Part shown: positions 8,480 to 17,651 of the stretch, piece after piece
Layout of the letters: each line of letters begins with the position of its first letter
How positions within the stretch are numbered: the first letter of the stretch is position 1
Source of the DNA: Catellatospora sp. KI3
Lineage (GTDB): Bacteria; Actinomycetota; Actinomycetes; Mycobacteriales; Micromonosporaceae
Length of the DNA stretch: 64,000 nt
Direction: 5' to 3'
Assembly (NCBI RefSeq): GCF_029948125.1
Contig: NZ_JASAMB010000020.1
Location: 111,254 to 175,253 of the forward strand
Program-made: the position numbers and the translations under genes
The notes under the pieces: generated by a model
Databases searched by the model: none
Seen by the model: the letters and a program-made list of their open reading frames with translations, nothing else
Told to the model about the DNA's origin: nothing

Positions 8480-11400
8480 ATGGCAGCGGTAGGCCCCGGC
8501 CCGGGGCCGACCGTGGACGTGCTCGGCCGCCTGTCCGTGCACCACGCCGGCCGCCGCGCCGAGATCGGCAGCGGCAGGCAGCGGGCGCTGCTGTCCCTGC
8601 TGCTCCTGCGGCCGGGCCGGTTCGCGAGCACCGACTGGCTCGCCGACGCCCTGTGGGACGGCGACCCGCCGCCCAGCGCGGACACGACGCTGCGCACCCA
8701 CGTCGCGGGGCTGCGCCGGATCCTCGAACCGGACCGGACCGCCGGTGCCGGACCGCGCGTGCTGCGCCACCGCGACGGCGGCTACCACCTGGACCTCGCC
8801 GCCGACGCGGTCGACCTGGACCGGTTCGAGGCGCTGCTCACCCGCGCGGGCTCGGCGCACGCCGACGGCGCCGCGGCCGCCGCCGAACGCGACTACACCG
8901 CGGCGCTGAGCCTGTGGCGTGGTGACCCGCTGCCCGACGTCGCGGACCTCTCCGCCGTCCAGGCCGACCTGGCCCGGCTGCACGGGCTGCGGCTGCAGGC
9001 CGCCGAGGGGCGGCTGACGGCCGCCGTCGAGGCGGGCGGCCACCTGCGCGTGCTGCCCGAACTTCAGGCGTTCGTGGCCGCGCACCCGCTGCGCGAGGCC
9101 GCGCGGGCGCAGCTGATGCTGGCCCTCTACCGCTGCGGGCGGCAGGCCGAGGCGCTGGCCCTGTTCGCCGAGGCGCACCGGCTGCTGTCCGGCGAGTACG
9201 GGCTCGATCCGGGCGAGCGGCTGCGGGCCGTACACCGGGCGATCCTGGCGCAGGACCCGGCGCTGGACCCACCGCGGCGCGGACCGGGCAGCCTGCCCGG
9301 AGCCGGTGCCGCCGAGCAGGCGCTGCCCGGCCGGGCGGCCGTGCTGGGGCGGCTCGCCGAGGCCCGCGCGGCGGCCGTCGCCGGGACCGGACGCTTCGCG
9401 CTGGTCGTCGGCGAGGCGGGCGTCGGCAAGACCAGCGTCGCCGAGCGGGCCGCGGCCGCCGCCGAACGAGACGGGACGCCGGTGGTGTGGGCCCGCTGCC
9501 CGGCCGTGGGCCAGGCACCGCCGTTCTGGGTCTGGGTCCAGCTCGTACGGCGACTCGCCGACGGGCCCAGGGCCGGGCAGGCCGCGACCGGCCAGCTGGC
9601 CGCCCTGGGCGCGCACGCCCCGGAAGCGTCCGGCCAGGCCGATCCGGTCGCGCGGTTCCGCCTGTACGAGGCCGTCGCCGAGCTGGTCGCCGCGGCCGCC
9701 GCCGAGCGCGGGCTGCTGATGGTGATCGACGACCTGCACGCCGCCGACCCCGACTCGCTGCTGCTGCTCAACTTCCTCGCCGGTGCCCTGGCGTCCACCC
9801 GCGCCCTGGTCGTGTTGACGACCCGGCCCTACCAGCACGATGCCGGCCTGGTCGCCGCAGTCGCGGAGCTGGCCCGCGCCCCCGGCACCGTCCGGCTCGA
9901 CCTGTCCGGGCTCGACGAGGCCGCGCTCGCCGAGCTGATCCGCAGCCAGACCGGCGGCGACCCCGCGCCGGAGGCGGTCGCGGCGCTGCGCCACCGCACC
10001 GGCGGCAATCCGTTCTTCGCCGTGGAGCTGCTGCGCCAGGGCGCATCGGCCGAGCTGCCGCCCACCGTCCGCGACGCGCTGTCGCTGCGGCTGGACGCCC
10101 TGCCCGCCCCGACGCGTGACTGCCTGGACGTGCTGGCTGTCGGCGGGCAGGAGCTGGACCTGCGGCTGCTGGCTCAGGTGCTGGACACGCCGGTGCCCGC
10201 GCTGGCCGAGGCGCTGGTTCCCGCGTTCGCCGCGCGGCTGGTCGTCGAGACCGAACCCGGCCGGGTCGGGTTCGGGCACCCGCTCTACGCCGAGGTCGGC
10301 TACGCGCTGCTGGCGCCGCCCCGGCGGGCGTGGCTGCACGCCCGGCTGGCGCTGGCGCAGGAGCGGCTCGGCGGGGCCGCACCTTCCGCGATCGCCTTCC
10401 ACTACGGCCGGGCGGTCGGCCTGGGCCACGGCGACGACCACCTGCGCTGGCTGCTGCGGGCGGCTGACGACGCGACCCGGCGCCTGGCGTACGAGGACGC
10501 GCTGGCGCACCTGGACCTGGCCGCGGCGCAGCTGTCCGAGCGGGACGGTGCGGCCGCGCGGGAGCTGTCGGTGCAGTTGCAGCGGGCCGCGCTGCTGCAG
10601 GTCACGGTCGGCATCGGCAGCGACGCGGTGGACCGGGCCTGTGCGCGGGCCCGCGAACTGCTGGCGGCGGTCGGCCCGGGGACTGATCTCGCCTCGGCGC
10701 GGTGGGTGCTGGGCGAGCTGGCCGCCAACCGCGCCGAGTACGCGATCTGCGTAGAGCTGGCGGTGCCGCTGGCGGCCGAGGACGACGAGCTGGCTCGGGC
10801 GGCCGGGGCGTACCTGCTCGGCGCGGCGTACTACTTCCTGGGGCGGTTGGGTGAGGCGGAGCGGCGGCTGACCGAGTCCGCCCGCCTGCTGTCGGGGATG
10901 GACCCGCGGCTGCTGGGGCGGGAGGTGGCGCGGCGGCCGGCGCTGGCGCCGTACAACTTCCGGGCGCTGGTGCGGTCGCTGCGCGGCGACCGGGCCGGTG
11001 CGCAGCAGGACCTGACCGCCGCGGCGGTGCTGGCCGACCGGCTCGACGACCCGTACGGGCGGGCCAACGCGGCCCTGTACGCGGCGTGGCTCGGCCTGCA
11101 GGAGCTGGACGCCGCCGCGGGCAGCGCCGCGGCGCTGCGGTTCCGGCAGCTCGGGCAGGCGCACGGCATGCCGCACTTCGTCACCACGGCGGAGCTGTTC
11201 GCCGCCTGGGCGGCGGTGTCGGGCGGCGACCCGGCGGCCCGCGACCGGCTGCGCGCGGCGTACGAGGGCATCTACCGTCTCGGCCTGCGCGCCACCCGTA
11301 CCGTGACCCTCGGCGCGATGGCCGCCGCGCACCTGGCGGCGGGCGACCGCACCGGCGCGGCGGAGCTGGCGGCGGAGGGCCTGGCGCTGGCGGCGCAGAC

Positions 11401-11554
11401 CGGCGAGCGGGTGTTCCTGGCCGAGCTGCTGCGCCTGCGGGCGCTGGCCACCGGCGACCGGTCCGGCCTGGACCGGGCTGCCGCGGTCGCGGCCGGGCAG
11501 GGCGCCCGCCTGCTGGCCGACCGGATCGCGCGGACGGTCGCCGACCTGCGTTGA
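8480..11554 (+). CDS. SARP-type regulator with BTAD and AAA-ATPase domains
   Basis: Large AfsR-like transcriptional activator, 1024 residues. Winged-helix DNA-binding domain at about 10-95, bacterial transcriptional activation domain (BTAD) at about 105-250, then an ATPase with Walker A GEAGVGKTS near residue 311 and a Walker B LLMVIDDLHAAD near 412. The remainder is helical, TPR-like. Such proteins activate nearby secondary-metabolite or stress genes and use ATP-dependent oligomerisation as a switch. It is followed after 87 bases by a flavin monooxygenase in the same direction, its likeliest target. The start lies soon after several alternative frames; an exact start is not certain. Confidence 0.85.
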   Translation: MAAVGPGPGPTVDVLGRLSVHHAGRRAEIGSGRQRALLSLLLLRPGRFASTDWLADALWDGDPPPSADTTLRTHVAGLRRILEPDRTAGAGPRVLRHRDGGYHLDLAADAVDLDRFEALLTRAGSAHADGAAAAAERDYTAALSLWRGDPLPDVADLSAVQADLARLHGLRLQAAEGRLTAAVEAGGHLRVLPELQAFVAAHPLREAARAQLMLALYRCGRQAEALALFAEAHRLLSGEYGLDPGERLRAVHRAILAQDPALDPPRRGPGSLPGAGAAEQALPGRAAVLGRLAEARAAAVAGTGRFALVVGEAGVGKTSVAERAAAAAERDGTPVVWARCPAVGQAPPFWVWVQLVRRLADGPRAGQAATGQLAALGAHAPEASGQADPVARFRLYEAVAELVAAAAAERGLLMVIDDLHAADPDSLLLLNFLAGALASTRALVVLTTRPYQHDAGLVAAVAELARAPGTVRLDLSGLDEAALAELIRSQTGGDPAPEAVAALRHRTGGNPFFAVELLRQGASAELPPTVRDALSLRLDALPAPTRDCLDVLAVGGQELDLRLLAQVLDTPVPALAEALVPAFAARLVVETEPGRVGFGHPLYAEVGYALLAPPRRAWLHARLALAQERLGGAAPSAIAFHYGRAVGLGHGDDHLRWLLRAADDATRRLAYEDALAHLDLAAAQLSERDGAAARELSVQLQRAALLQVTVGIGSDAVDRACARARELLAAVGPGTDLASARWVLGELAANRAEYAICVELAVPLAAEDDELARAAGAYLLGAAYYFLGRLGEAERRLTESARLLSGMDPRLLGREVARRPALAPYNFRALVRSLRGDRAGAQQDLTAAAVLADRLDDPYGRANAALYAAWLGLQELDAAAGSAAALRFRQLGQAHGMPHFVTTAELFAAWAAVSGGDPAARDRLRAAYEGIYRLGLRATRTVTLGAMAAAHLAAGDRTGAAELAAEGLALAAQTGERVFLAELLRLRALATGDRSGLDRAAAVAAGQGARLLADRIARTVADLR

Positions 11555-11641
11555 GGCGCGCCTGCACGCGGCCTGCACGCCGCCTCCACGGCGCCCTGAT
11601 GCCCTGGACGGGTATGTGGAACCCGCCCTGAAGGAGCAATC

Positions 11642-13243
11642 GTGTCCACCCCCGAACGCCCCACCGAGGTCGACGTGCTGGTCGTCGGCTGCGGCCCGGT
11701 CGGCGCGCTGACCGCCAACCTGCTCGGGCTGCGCGGCGTCACCACCCTGGTGGTGGAGCGCAGCCGCGAGCCGCACGGCCAGCCCCGCGCCTTCTCCTGC
11801 GACGACGAGGCGCTGCGCATCTACCAGGCGGCGGGCCTGCTGGCCGAGGTCACCGACGGGATGCGGCGGGCGCCGCTGGTCGACTACACCGACGGCGCGG
11901 GCCGGCCGTTCGCGCACATCGCGCTGTCCGAGGTGGACTTCGGGCTGGGCCATCCGCCGCTGCAGTTCTTCGACCAGCCGCGCCTGGAGCACGCGCTGCG
12001 GGCCGGACTGGCCAGGTTCCCGCAGGTGGAGCTGCGGCTGGGGGTGGCGCTGGCGGAGTTGTCGCCCGATGCCGACGGCGTCTCCGCGCGGCTGCGCGAC
12101 CTGGCCTCCGGTGCCGAGGCGCAGGTACGCGCCCGGTATGTGCTGGGCTGCGACGGTGCCCGCAGCACCACCCGGGTGCTGGCCGGTGTCGAGCTGCGCG
12201 GGTCGACGTACGAGGAGCCGTGGCTGGCGGTCTCCGGTGACCTGCCGCCGGAGGCGGTGCGGCTGGACCGGACCAGGTTCGTGTGCGACTGGCGCCGCCC
12301 GGCGTTCGTGTCACCGGCCGCCGACGGCGGCTACCGGCTGGAGTTCATGCTGCGGCCGGGGGAGACCGCCGAGCAGGTCGAGCACCCGGCCGCCGTGGCC
12401 GACCTGGTCTCGCCGTACGTCGACCCGCAGCGGTTCCAGGTGCGCCGGGCGGCGGTGTACACCTTCAACCACCTGGTCGCCGACCGCTGGCGGGCCGGTC
12501 GGGTCTTCCTGCTCGGCGACGCCGCGCACCAGATGCCGCCGTTCATGGGGCAGGGGCTGTGCAGCGGGCTGCGCGACGCGGCGAACCTGGTCTGGAAGCT
12601 GCACCTGGTGCTGGCCGGGCGGGCCGGGCAGTCGCTGCTGGACACCTACGAGCAGGAGCGCCGCCCGCACACCGAGGAGATGGCGCGGATCACGGTCGGG
12701 GTGGGCCGGGTGTTCCTGGCCCGCAGCCGGGCGGGCGCGAAACTGCGCGACGTGCTGCTGCGCGGGGTGCAGCTGCTGCCCCGGGTCCGGCGGTTCGTGC
12801 GGCACTTCGAGTTCAAGCCGCTGCCCCGGCACCGGGCCGGCTGGCACCGGGGCGGCGGCCCCGCCGGGACGATGTTCCCGCAGCCGCTGGTCGCCGTCGC
12901 GGGCGCGGCGGCCCCGGTGCCGCTGGACGAGGTGCTGGGCGACGGGTTCGCGGTGCTCGGCCCCGAGGCCGGGCCGCAGGCCGCGGCCGGGTGGCGGGAC
13001 CTGCCGGTACGGTTTGTGCGGGTCTGCCCGCCCGGGGTCGCACCGGCGGTCACCGACGGGAGCCACCTCGAGGTCGCCGACACCGACGGGCGGCTGACGG
13101 AGTGGTTCCGGCGGCACCGGGCCGGGGCGGCGGTGCTGCGCCCGGACCGGTTCGTCTACGCGACGGCGTCGGCGCGGTCGCTGGCCGAGGTGGCGGACTC
13201 GCTGGTCGGGGCACTCGGGGCGGACCGCCCGGCGGTGGACTGA
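11642..13243 (+). CDS. FAD-dependent aromatic hydroxylase (MhpA/PHBH class)
   Basis: Class A flavoprotein monooxygenase, 533 residues, using NAD(P)H and O2 to hydroxylate an aromatic substrate. The FAD-binding motif VVGCGPVGALTANLLG is at residues 12-27, a DG motif CDGARSTTR near residue 170, and GDAAHQMPPFMGQGLCSGL near residue 295. The C-terminal about 120 residues form the thioredoxin-like tail seen in MhpA-like and polyketide hydroxylases. GTG start preceded by AAGGAG. Substrate could be a phenylpropionate or a natural product; the SARP gene just upstream favours the latter weakly. Confidence 0.88.
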   Translation: MSTPERPTEVDVLVVGCGPVGALTANLLGLRGVTTLVVERSREPHGQPRAFSCDDEALRIYQAAGLLAEVTDGMRRAPLVDYTDGAGRPFAHIALSEVDFGLGHPPLQFFDQPRLEHALRAGLARFPQVELRLGVALAELSPDADGVSARLRDLASGAEAQVRARYVLGCDGARSTTRVLAGVELRGSTYEEPWLAVSGDLPPEAVRLDRTRFVCDWRRPAFVSPAADGGYRLEFMLRPGETAEQVEHPAAVADLVSPYVDPQRFQVRRAAVYTFNHLVADRWRAGRVFLLGDAAHQMPPFMGQGLCSGLRDAANLVWKLHLVLAGRAGQSLLDTYEQERRPHTEEMARITVGVGRVFLARSRAGAKLRDVLLRGVQLLPRVRRFVRHFEFKPLPRHRAGWHRGGGPAGTMFPQPLVAVAGAAAPVPLDEVLGDGFAVLGPEAGPQAAAGWRDLPVRFVRVCPPGVAPAVTDGSHLEVADTDGRLTEWFRRHRAGAAVLRPDRFVYATASARSLAEVADSLVGALGADRPAVD

Positions 13244-13255
13244 CGGCGGCGGCGT

Positions 13256-13744
13256 TCAGGCGCGGCCCGTGGCCAGCCAGTCGCGGACCTGGGCCGTGGA
13301 GTCGGCGCCGACGCTGCGGGCCAGGTCCGCGATGGTCACCTGCCGCAGCGACTGCCGCCAGGCGCGGTCGGCGTCGTACATGACCCGGGCGATGCCGCAC
13401 GGGGCTGTGCACGACTCCGGCGGGGCGGCCAGCGGGCCGCGCTGGCGCACCTCGGTGCAGACGAACGCCCCGGCCGGCCCCTCGATCGCCTCCACGACGT
13501 CGAGCACGGTGATCTCCGCGGCCGGGCGGGTGAGCAGGTAGCCGCCCGCCTTGCCCTGCACCGACCGCACGAGTCCGGCCCGGGACAGCTCCTGCAGCTG
13601 CTTGGCCAGGTAGCTGGGGGAGACGTCGTGGAGTCGGGCGAGCCGGACGGCGGGCACCGGCTCGGTGGCCGCCGTCAGCGCGAAACAGCAGTGCAGCGCC
13701 CACTCCACGCCCCCGGACAGCTTCATGCCGTCCATGGTACGCAT
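13256..13744 (-). CDS. Rrf2-family transcriptional regulator with three cysteines
   Basis: Winged-helix regulator of the Rrf2 family (IscR, NsrR, RsrR relatives), 162 residues. The recognition region SPSYLAKQLQELSRAGLVRS lies near residues 42-61. Three cysteines in the pattern C-X15-C-X3-C (residues about 94-114) match the position where NsrR-type proteins bind an Fe-S cluster, so a redox, iron or NO signal is plausible. The first of three closely spaced ATGs was taken; MDGMKLSGG three codons on is equally possible. It converges on the hydroxylase gene with 12 bases between stops and is a lone gene. Confidence 0.85.
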   Translation of the reverse strand: MRTMDGMKLSGGVEWALHCCFALTAATEPVPAVRLARLHDVSPSYLAKQLQELSRAGLVRSVQGKAGGYLLTRPAAEITVLDVVEAIEGPAGAFVCTEVRQRGPLAAPPESCTAPCGIARVMYDADRAWRQSLRQVTIADLARSVGADSTAQVRDWLATGRA

Positions 13745-13771
13745 CCCGGATGAAAGCTGTCCGAGTACAGC

Positions 13772-14404
13772 TCAGGGGTGGTTGCCGTAGCGGGCCGCGG
13801 GTGCGCCGGTGAGCAGGGCCCAGTAGCGGTCGCCGTACGACCAGTGCCACCACTGGGCCGGGTAGTTGACCAGCCCGGCCTGGCGCATCGCCGAGCCGAG
13901 CAGGTCCCGGTTGGCGCGGGCCTGACGGTCGACGTCGGCGTCGCTGGTGCACAGCGCCGAGCCGGTGTCGTGCAGCTCCGTGCCCAGCCACAGCCGCACC
14001 CCGTCGACGGTGCACAGTGTCAGGTCGACCGCCCCGCCGGTGAGGTGCGGGGCCAGCGGCGGCGGCGGGCAGTGCCGGGCGGCGGCGCGGCGCAGCGAGT
14101 CGTCGCCGTCCGGACGGTCGGCCCGCAGCCGCGCCACCGCCGCCTCGAACAGCCGCTGCTGCTCCTCCGCGCGCCGGTACCCCTCGACGACGAGCAGCCG
14201 CAGACCCCGCGGCAGCAGCATCTGCGCCATCACCAGCCGGTCGGCCACCCCCTGCCGCACCTGGGCGTACGAGCCGTCGACGTCGGCCACCAGCTGGTCC
14301 ATCCGCAGCGCCGCCATCGCCCGGACGTCGACCAGCGGTTCCCCGCAGTCGGCCACGGGTACGGCAGCGACCCGGGGATCGGACAAAGAAATGATCTCGG
14401 ACAT
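13772..14404 (-). CDS. VanX-like (M15D) D-Ala-D-Ala dipeptidase homolog, cassette A
   Basis: 210-residue protein of the zinc D-alanyl-D-alanine dipeptidase family. The substrate-binding Arg of EGYRR and the zinc-ligand motif PHLTGGAVDLTL (His and Asp four apart after G) are present, and the third ligand is His187 in QWWHW. In VanX the residue three before this His is the catalytic Glu of EWWH; here it is Gln184, so activity may be weak or different. The ATG has a GGAAGGG ribosome-binding site six bases upstream. It follows the SARP gene by 70 bases on the same strand and should be part of its operon. A longer N-terminal extension is open but unlike the family. Confidence 0.8.
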   Translation of the reverse strand: MSEIISLSDPRVAAVPVADCGEPLVDVRAMAALRMDQLVADVDGSYAQVRQGVADRLVMAQMLLPRGLRLLVVEGYRRAEEQQRLFEAAVARLRADRPDGDDSLRRAAARHCPPPPLAPHLTGGAVDLTLCTVDGVRLWLGTELHDTGSALCTSDADVDRQARANRDLLGSAMRQAGLVNYPAQWWHWSYGDRYWALLTGAPAARYGNHP

Positions 14405-14413
14405 GACGTGCCC

Positions 14414-14455
14414 TTCCAGTGTGCGGTCGCTAGATCGTGCGACCGCACACTGGAA
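14414..14455 (-). promoter_or_regulatory. 17-bp perfect inverted repeat overlapping the dipeptidase ribosome-binding site
   Basis: Arms TTCCAGTGTGCGGTCGC (14414-14430) and its exact complement (14439-14455), with an 8-base loop. On the minus-strand mRNA the 3' arm ends in GGAA, the first four bases of the GGAAGGG Shine-Dalgarno of the dipeptidase. No U-tract follows, so a simple intrinsic terminator is less likely than an SD-masking hairpin or a protein-binding site. Confidence 0.85.
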
Positions 14456-14465
14456 TTCCGCTGTA
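14455..14465 (+). repeat. Copy 1 of an 11-bp motif flanking the cassette A SARP gene
   Basis: ATTCCGCTGTA, just beyond the 3' end of the SARP gene. The same 11 bases occur at 17541-17551 in the divergent promoter region on its other side. Confidence 0.6.
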
Positions 14466-14474
14466 ACGCCCCGA

Positions 14475-17441
14475 TCAGCCGCCGAGCAGCTCGGCGTGCT
14501 CCCGGGCGCCGTGGTCGTGGAAGACCCGTAGCGCGTCGGCCCGCAGCAGGGCCGCCTGCTCGTGCTCACCCCGGGCGCTGTGCAGCGCGCTGAGGTCGCG
14601 CCGCACCCGGGCCGCCCACAGCGGCGACTCGAACGACTCGAACAGCTCCAGCGAGGCCCGCAGGAAGTTGCCGGCCAGATCGGCCCGGTCCAGCCGCAGA
14701 TGGGCGTCGCCGAGGGTGCGCAGCGTCACCGCCTGCCCGAACCGGTCGCCGAGGCTGTGGCTGGTCGACAGCGACCACTCCAGCTGCTCCACCACCTGGT
14801 CGGTGCGCCCGATCCGCAGGCACGCCTTGGCCAGCGACCGGGTGGCGTACGCCTCCATCAGCTCGTCCCCGACCTTGCGGAAGATCTCCCGGGCCTGCTC
14901 GCAGGCCTCGATCGCCGGTTCGTAGTCGCCGCGGGCCCGGTGGTAGAGGCCGAGCGTGCGCAGCGTGTACCCCTCGCCCCGGATGCTGCCCGTCGCCCGG
15001 TACGCCGCCAGCGACTCCGCCAGCGAATGCGCCGCCGCCGGATAGTCGCCCAGCTCCAGCTGCACCGATCCGGTCAGCCGCAGGACGTAGCCGAGGCCCG
15101 CCGGGTCGCCCAGTTCGCGCAGCAGCGTGTCGGCCTGGCTCAGGAAGTGCAGCGCCTCGACCAGGTGGCCCGGCTCCCGGCAGGCGGTGCCCAGCCCCGC
15201 CAGCGCCGCCGCCTGCCCCTGCACGTCCCCGACCTCGCGGAACTTGGTCAGCGCCTCGTTGTAGAAGGTGCGGGCCTCGGCGTACTGGTCCTGGTAGTAG
15301 CGCAGCTTGCCCAGCTCGGCGAGCATCACGCCCTCGCGGCGCACGTCCCCGGCCGCACGCACGGCCGCCAGCGCGGCCTGGTTGATCCGGGAGGTGACCT
15401 CGAAGCGGTTGGTTCCCGAGGTCACCGCGGCGAAGCGGGCCGAGGCCAGCTCGCAGACCAGCTCGTGCAGTCCGAGCGCGGCGGCCCGCTCGACGCCGGC
15501 GGTCAGGGACTGCTGCTCGGCGGCGAACCAGTTGCCCGGATCGGTCGACGTGCGCGCGGCCATCTGCTCCGACGGCCGGTACACGTTGCTGAGCGTGTAC
15601 CGCCAGTTGACGTCCTCGGGCGGCGACTCGGCACCGAGGTTGTCGATCAGGGTGAGCCAGCCGCCGAGGGTGCGGGCCACCGACGCGACCAGGTCCGCGT
15701 GCGGCTCCTCCCGCTGGGCCCGTTCCCGGGCGTAGAGCCGCACCAGGTCGTGCATGCGGTAGCGCAGGCTGCCGAACGCGTCCACGCCGACGTACTCGAC
15801 CAGCTGGCCGTCGACCAGCGACTCGATGAGAGCGTCGGCGTCGGCCTTGTCCCGGTCGAGCAGCCACCCGGCCACCCAGGCGGAGAAGTCGGGCAGACCG
15901 AGGTAGCCCAGCCGCCGCAGCATCATGAGCTCGTGCGGGTCCAGGCCCTGGCAGCTGAGCTCGATGCTGGCCCGGACGCAGAGCTCCTGTGTGGACAGCT
16001 CGGACAGGCGCCGGCTCTCGTCGCCGAGGCGGTCGGCCAGCACGCTCAGCGGCCACCGCTGCCGCGACACCAGTTTGGCCCCGGCCAGCCGGATCGCCAG
16101 CGGCAGGTTGCCGCAGTGGGCGATGATCCGCCGGGCCGCGGCGGGGTCGCCGTCGACCCGCTCGGCACCGACGACCCGGCGCAGCAGCTCGGCCGCCTCG
16201 CCGTCGGGCAGCACCCCGAGCTCGATGCGCTGCGCGCCGTCCAGGCCGGCCAGCCGGTCCCGGGAGGTGATCAGCACCACGCAGTCGGCGGTGCCGGGCA
16301 GCAGCGGCCGGACCTGGGCCGCGTTGCGGGCGTCGTCCAGCAGCACCAGCATCCGCCGCCCGACCAGCGTGCTGCGGTAGAGCTGGGTCCGTTCCTCGGC
16401 ACCGACGGGCAGGTGCTCGTCGGCGACGCCGACGGCGCGCAGGAAGCGGGCCTGGATCTCGGCGGCGGCCGCGGGTGCGTCGCTCATCCCGTGCAGGTCG
16501 GCGTGCAGGGTGCCGTCGGGGTAGGCCGGGGCGAGTTCGCGGGCGGCGATGGCCAGCAGCGCGGACTTGCCGCTGCCGCCCTGGCCCGAGATCACGCGGA
16601 CCGGGTGGGTGCCGCCGGTGAGCGCGGCCGACTCGGCGGCCCGGCCGGTGAAGTCGGCCGGCACCGGCGGCAGCTGGGCCGGCACCCGGACGGTCGCCGA
16701 GGCGCTGTCGGCGGTCGTGAGGCTGCCCCGCAGGATCGCCGAGTGCAGCGCGGTCAGCTCGGCGCCCGGCTCCACGCCCAGCTCCTCGATGAGCAGGTCG
16801 CGGCATTCGCGAAACGAGGCCAGCGCGTCGGCCTGGCGGCCCATCCGGTACAGCGAGACCATCAGGTGCCCGCGCAGCCGCTCGTTGACCGGATGGCGGC
16901 CGACCAGGCCGGTCAGCTCGGACAGGTGGCCGTGCCGACCCAGTGACAGCTCCGCCGCGATCCGCTCCTCGACGGCGGTCAGCCGCAGCTCGTCCAGTCG
17001 GACCGCCTCGCCGGACAGCCGGGTGTCCTCCAGGCCGGCCAGCGCCGGGCCGCGCCACAGCGCCTCGGCGCGGCCGAGCAGCTCGACCGCCTCCGCGGGC
17101 GGCGCCTGCCGGGCCTGCTCCAGCAGCGTGCTGAAGGCGTGCGCGTCGATGGCCCCGGCCGCGATCCGCAGCGCGTATCCGGGTGCGACGGTGGCGATGA
17201 CCTCGGGTTCGCCCACGTCGGCGAAGGCCCGGCGGAGGTTCTTGACGTAGGTCTGGATCAGCGCCCGAGCGGTGTCCGGTGGATCCTCGGCCCAGACGAG
17301 GTCGATGAGCCGGTTGACCGGGACCACGCGGTCGAGCTCCAGCGCCAGCGCGGCGAGCAGCGCCCGTGGCTTGGCCCCGCCGAGCGGCACTGCCCGGCCG
17401 TCGGCCCACGCTTCGACCGGTCCCAATATTCGTATCTGCAC
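14475..17441 (-). CDS. SARP-STAND regulator with TPR domain, cassette A
   Basis: AfsR/DnrI-type activator, 988 residues, GTG start with GGGGGA upstream. Winged-helix DNA-binding domain (about 1-95), BTAD (about 100-245), NB-ARC-type ATPase with P-loop ISGQGGSGKSALL near residue 283 and VLLDDARN Walker B near 370, winged-helix segment, then TPR repeats from about residue 690 to the end. Its closest visible relative is the SARP gene at 29992-32961: same length, same domain order and matching motifs throughout, down to the C-terminal HGARE. It probably controls the VanX-like gene downstream and the divergent NlpC-like gene. The signal is unknown. Confidence 0.9.
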   Translation of the reverse strand: MQIRILGPVEAWADGRAVPLGGAKPRALLAALALELDRVVPVNRLIDLVWAEDPPDTARALIQTYVKNLRRAFADVGEPEVIATVAPGYALRIAAGAIDAHAFSTLLEQARQAPPAEAVELLGRAEALWRGPALAGLEDTRLSGEAVRLDELRLTAVEERIAAELSLGRHGHLSELTGLVGRHPVNERLRGHLMVSLYRMGRQADALASFRECRDLLIEELGVEPGAELTALHSAILRGSLTTADSASATVRVPAQLPPVPADFTGRAAESAALTGGTHPVRVISGQGGSGKSALLAIAARELAPAYPDGTLHADLHGMSDAPAAAAEIQARFLRAVGVADEHLPVGAEERTQLYRSTLVGRRMLVLLDDARNAAQVRPLLPGTADCVVLITSRDRLAGLDGAQRIELGVLPDGEAAELLRRVVGAERVDGDPAAARRIIAHCGNLPLAIRLAGAKLVSRQRWPLSVLADRLGDESRRLSELSTQELCVRASIELSCQGLDPHELMMLRRLGYLGLPDFSAWVAGWLLDRDKADADALIESLVDGQLVEYVGVDAFGSLRYRMHDLVRLYARERAQREEPHADLVASVARTLGGWLTLIDNLGAESPPEDVNWRYTLSNVYRPSEQMAARTSTDPGNWFAAEQQSLTAGVERAAALGLHELVCELASARFAAVTSGTNRFEVTSRINQAALAAVRAAGDVRREGVMLAELGKLRYYQDQYAEARTFYNEALTKFREVGDVQGQAAALAGLGTACREPGHLVEALHFLSQADTLLRELGDPAGLGYVLRLTGSVQLELGDYPAAAHSLAESLAAYRATGSIRGEGYTLRTLGLYHRARGDYEPAIEACEQAREIFRKVGDELMEAYATRSLAKACLRIGRTDQVVEQLEWSLSTSHSLGDRFGQAVTLRTLGDAHLRLDRADLAGNFLRASLELFESFESPLWAARVRRDLSALHSARGEHEQAALLRADALRVFHDHGAREHAELLGG

Positions 17442-17540
17442 TCGTCCCCCATGACAAAGCGATGGGCCACGTTAACGAGAGGTGCCGCGGCGGGGAATCG
17501 GCTGTGTGGTTGGAGATCGGGCAGGTCACGTCCGCCGGTC

Positions 17541-17551
17541 ATTCCGCTGTA
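17541..17551 (+). repeat. Copy 2 of the 11-bp motif ATTCCGCTGTA
   Basis: Located in the 210-bp divergent region between the SARP gene and the NlpC-like gene of cassette A, about 100 bases upstream of each. It could be a regulator-binding half site; a chance match is possible. Confidence 0.5.
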
Positions 17552-17651
17552 GACGATGTACCGCGAAGTTCCAGAGGCGTTGCAGCGGCGGTCCGCAAGC
17601 TCCTCTCGTCGGCCGGAAAGACCGGTCGGACAAGGCGAAGGAGAGCCCCTC

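Noticed and set aside
8408..11992. Long open frame on the minus strand opposite the first SARP and monooxygenase genes
   Set aside because: No recognisable domain, Gln/Arg/Gly-rich; the opposite strand encodes clear SARP and FAD motifs.
11642..13243. Part of a polyketide gene cluster
   Set aside because: No ketosynthase, acyl carrier or other biosynthetic gene is adjacent; only a regulator.
13772..14404. Vancomycin resistance (vanHAX) cluster
   Set aside because: No VanH or VanA ligase gene is nearby, and the catalytic Glu is replaced; VanX-like homologs also occur outside resistance clusters.
14562..16946. Long plus-strand frame opposite the cassette A SARP gene
   Set aside because: Low-complexity shadow of the SARP coding sequence.
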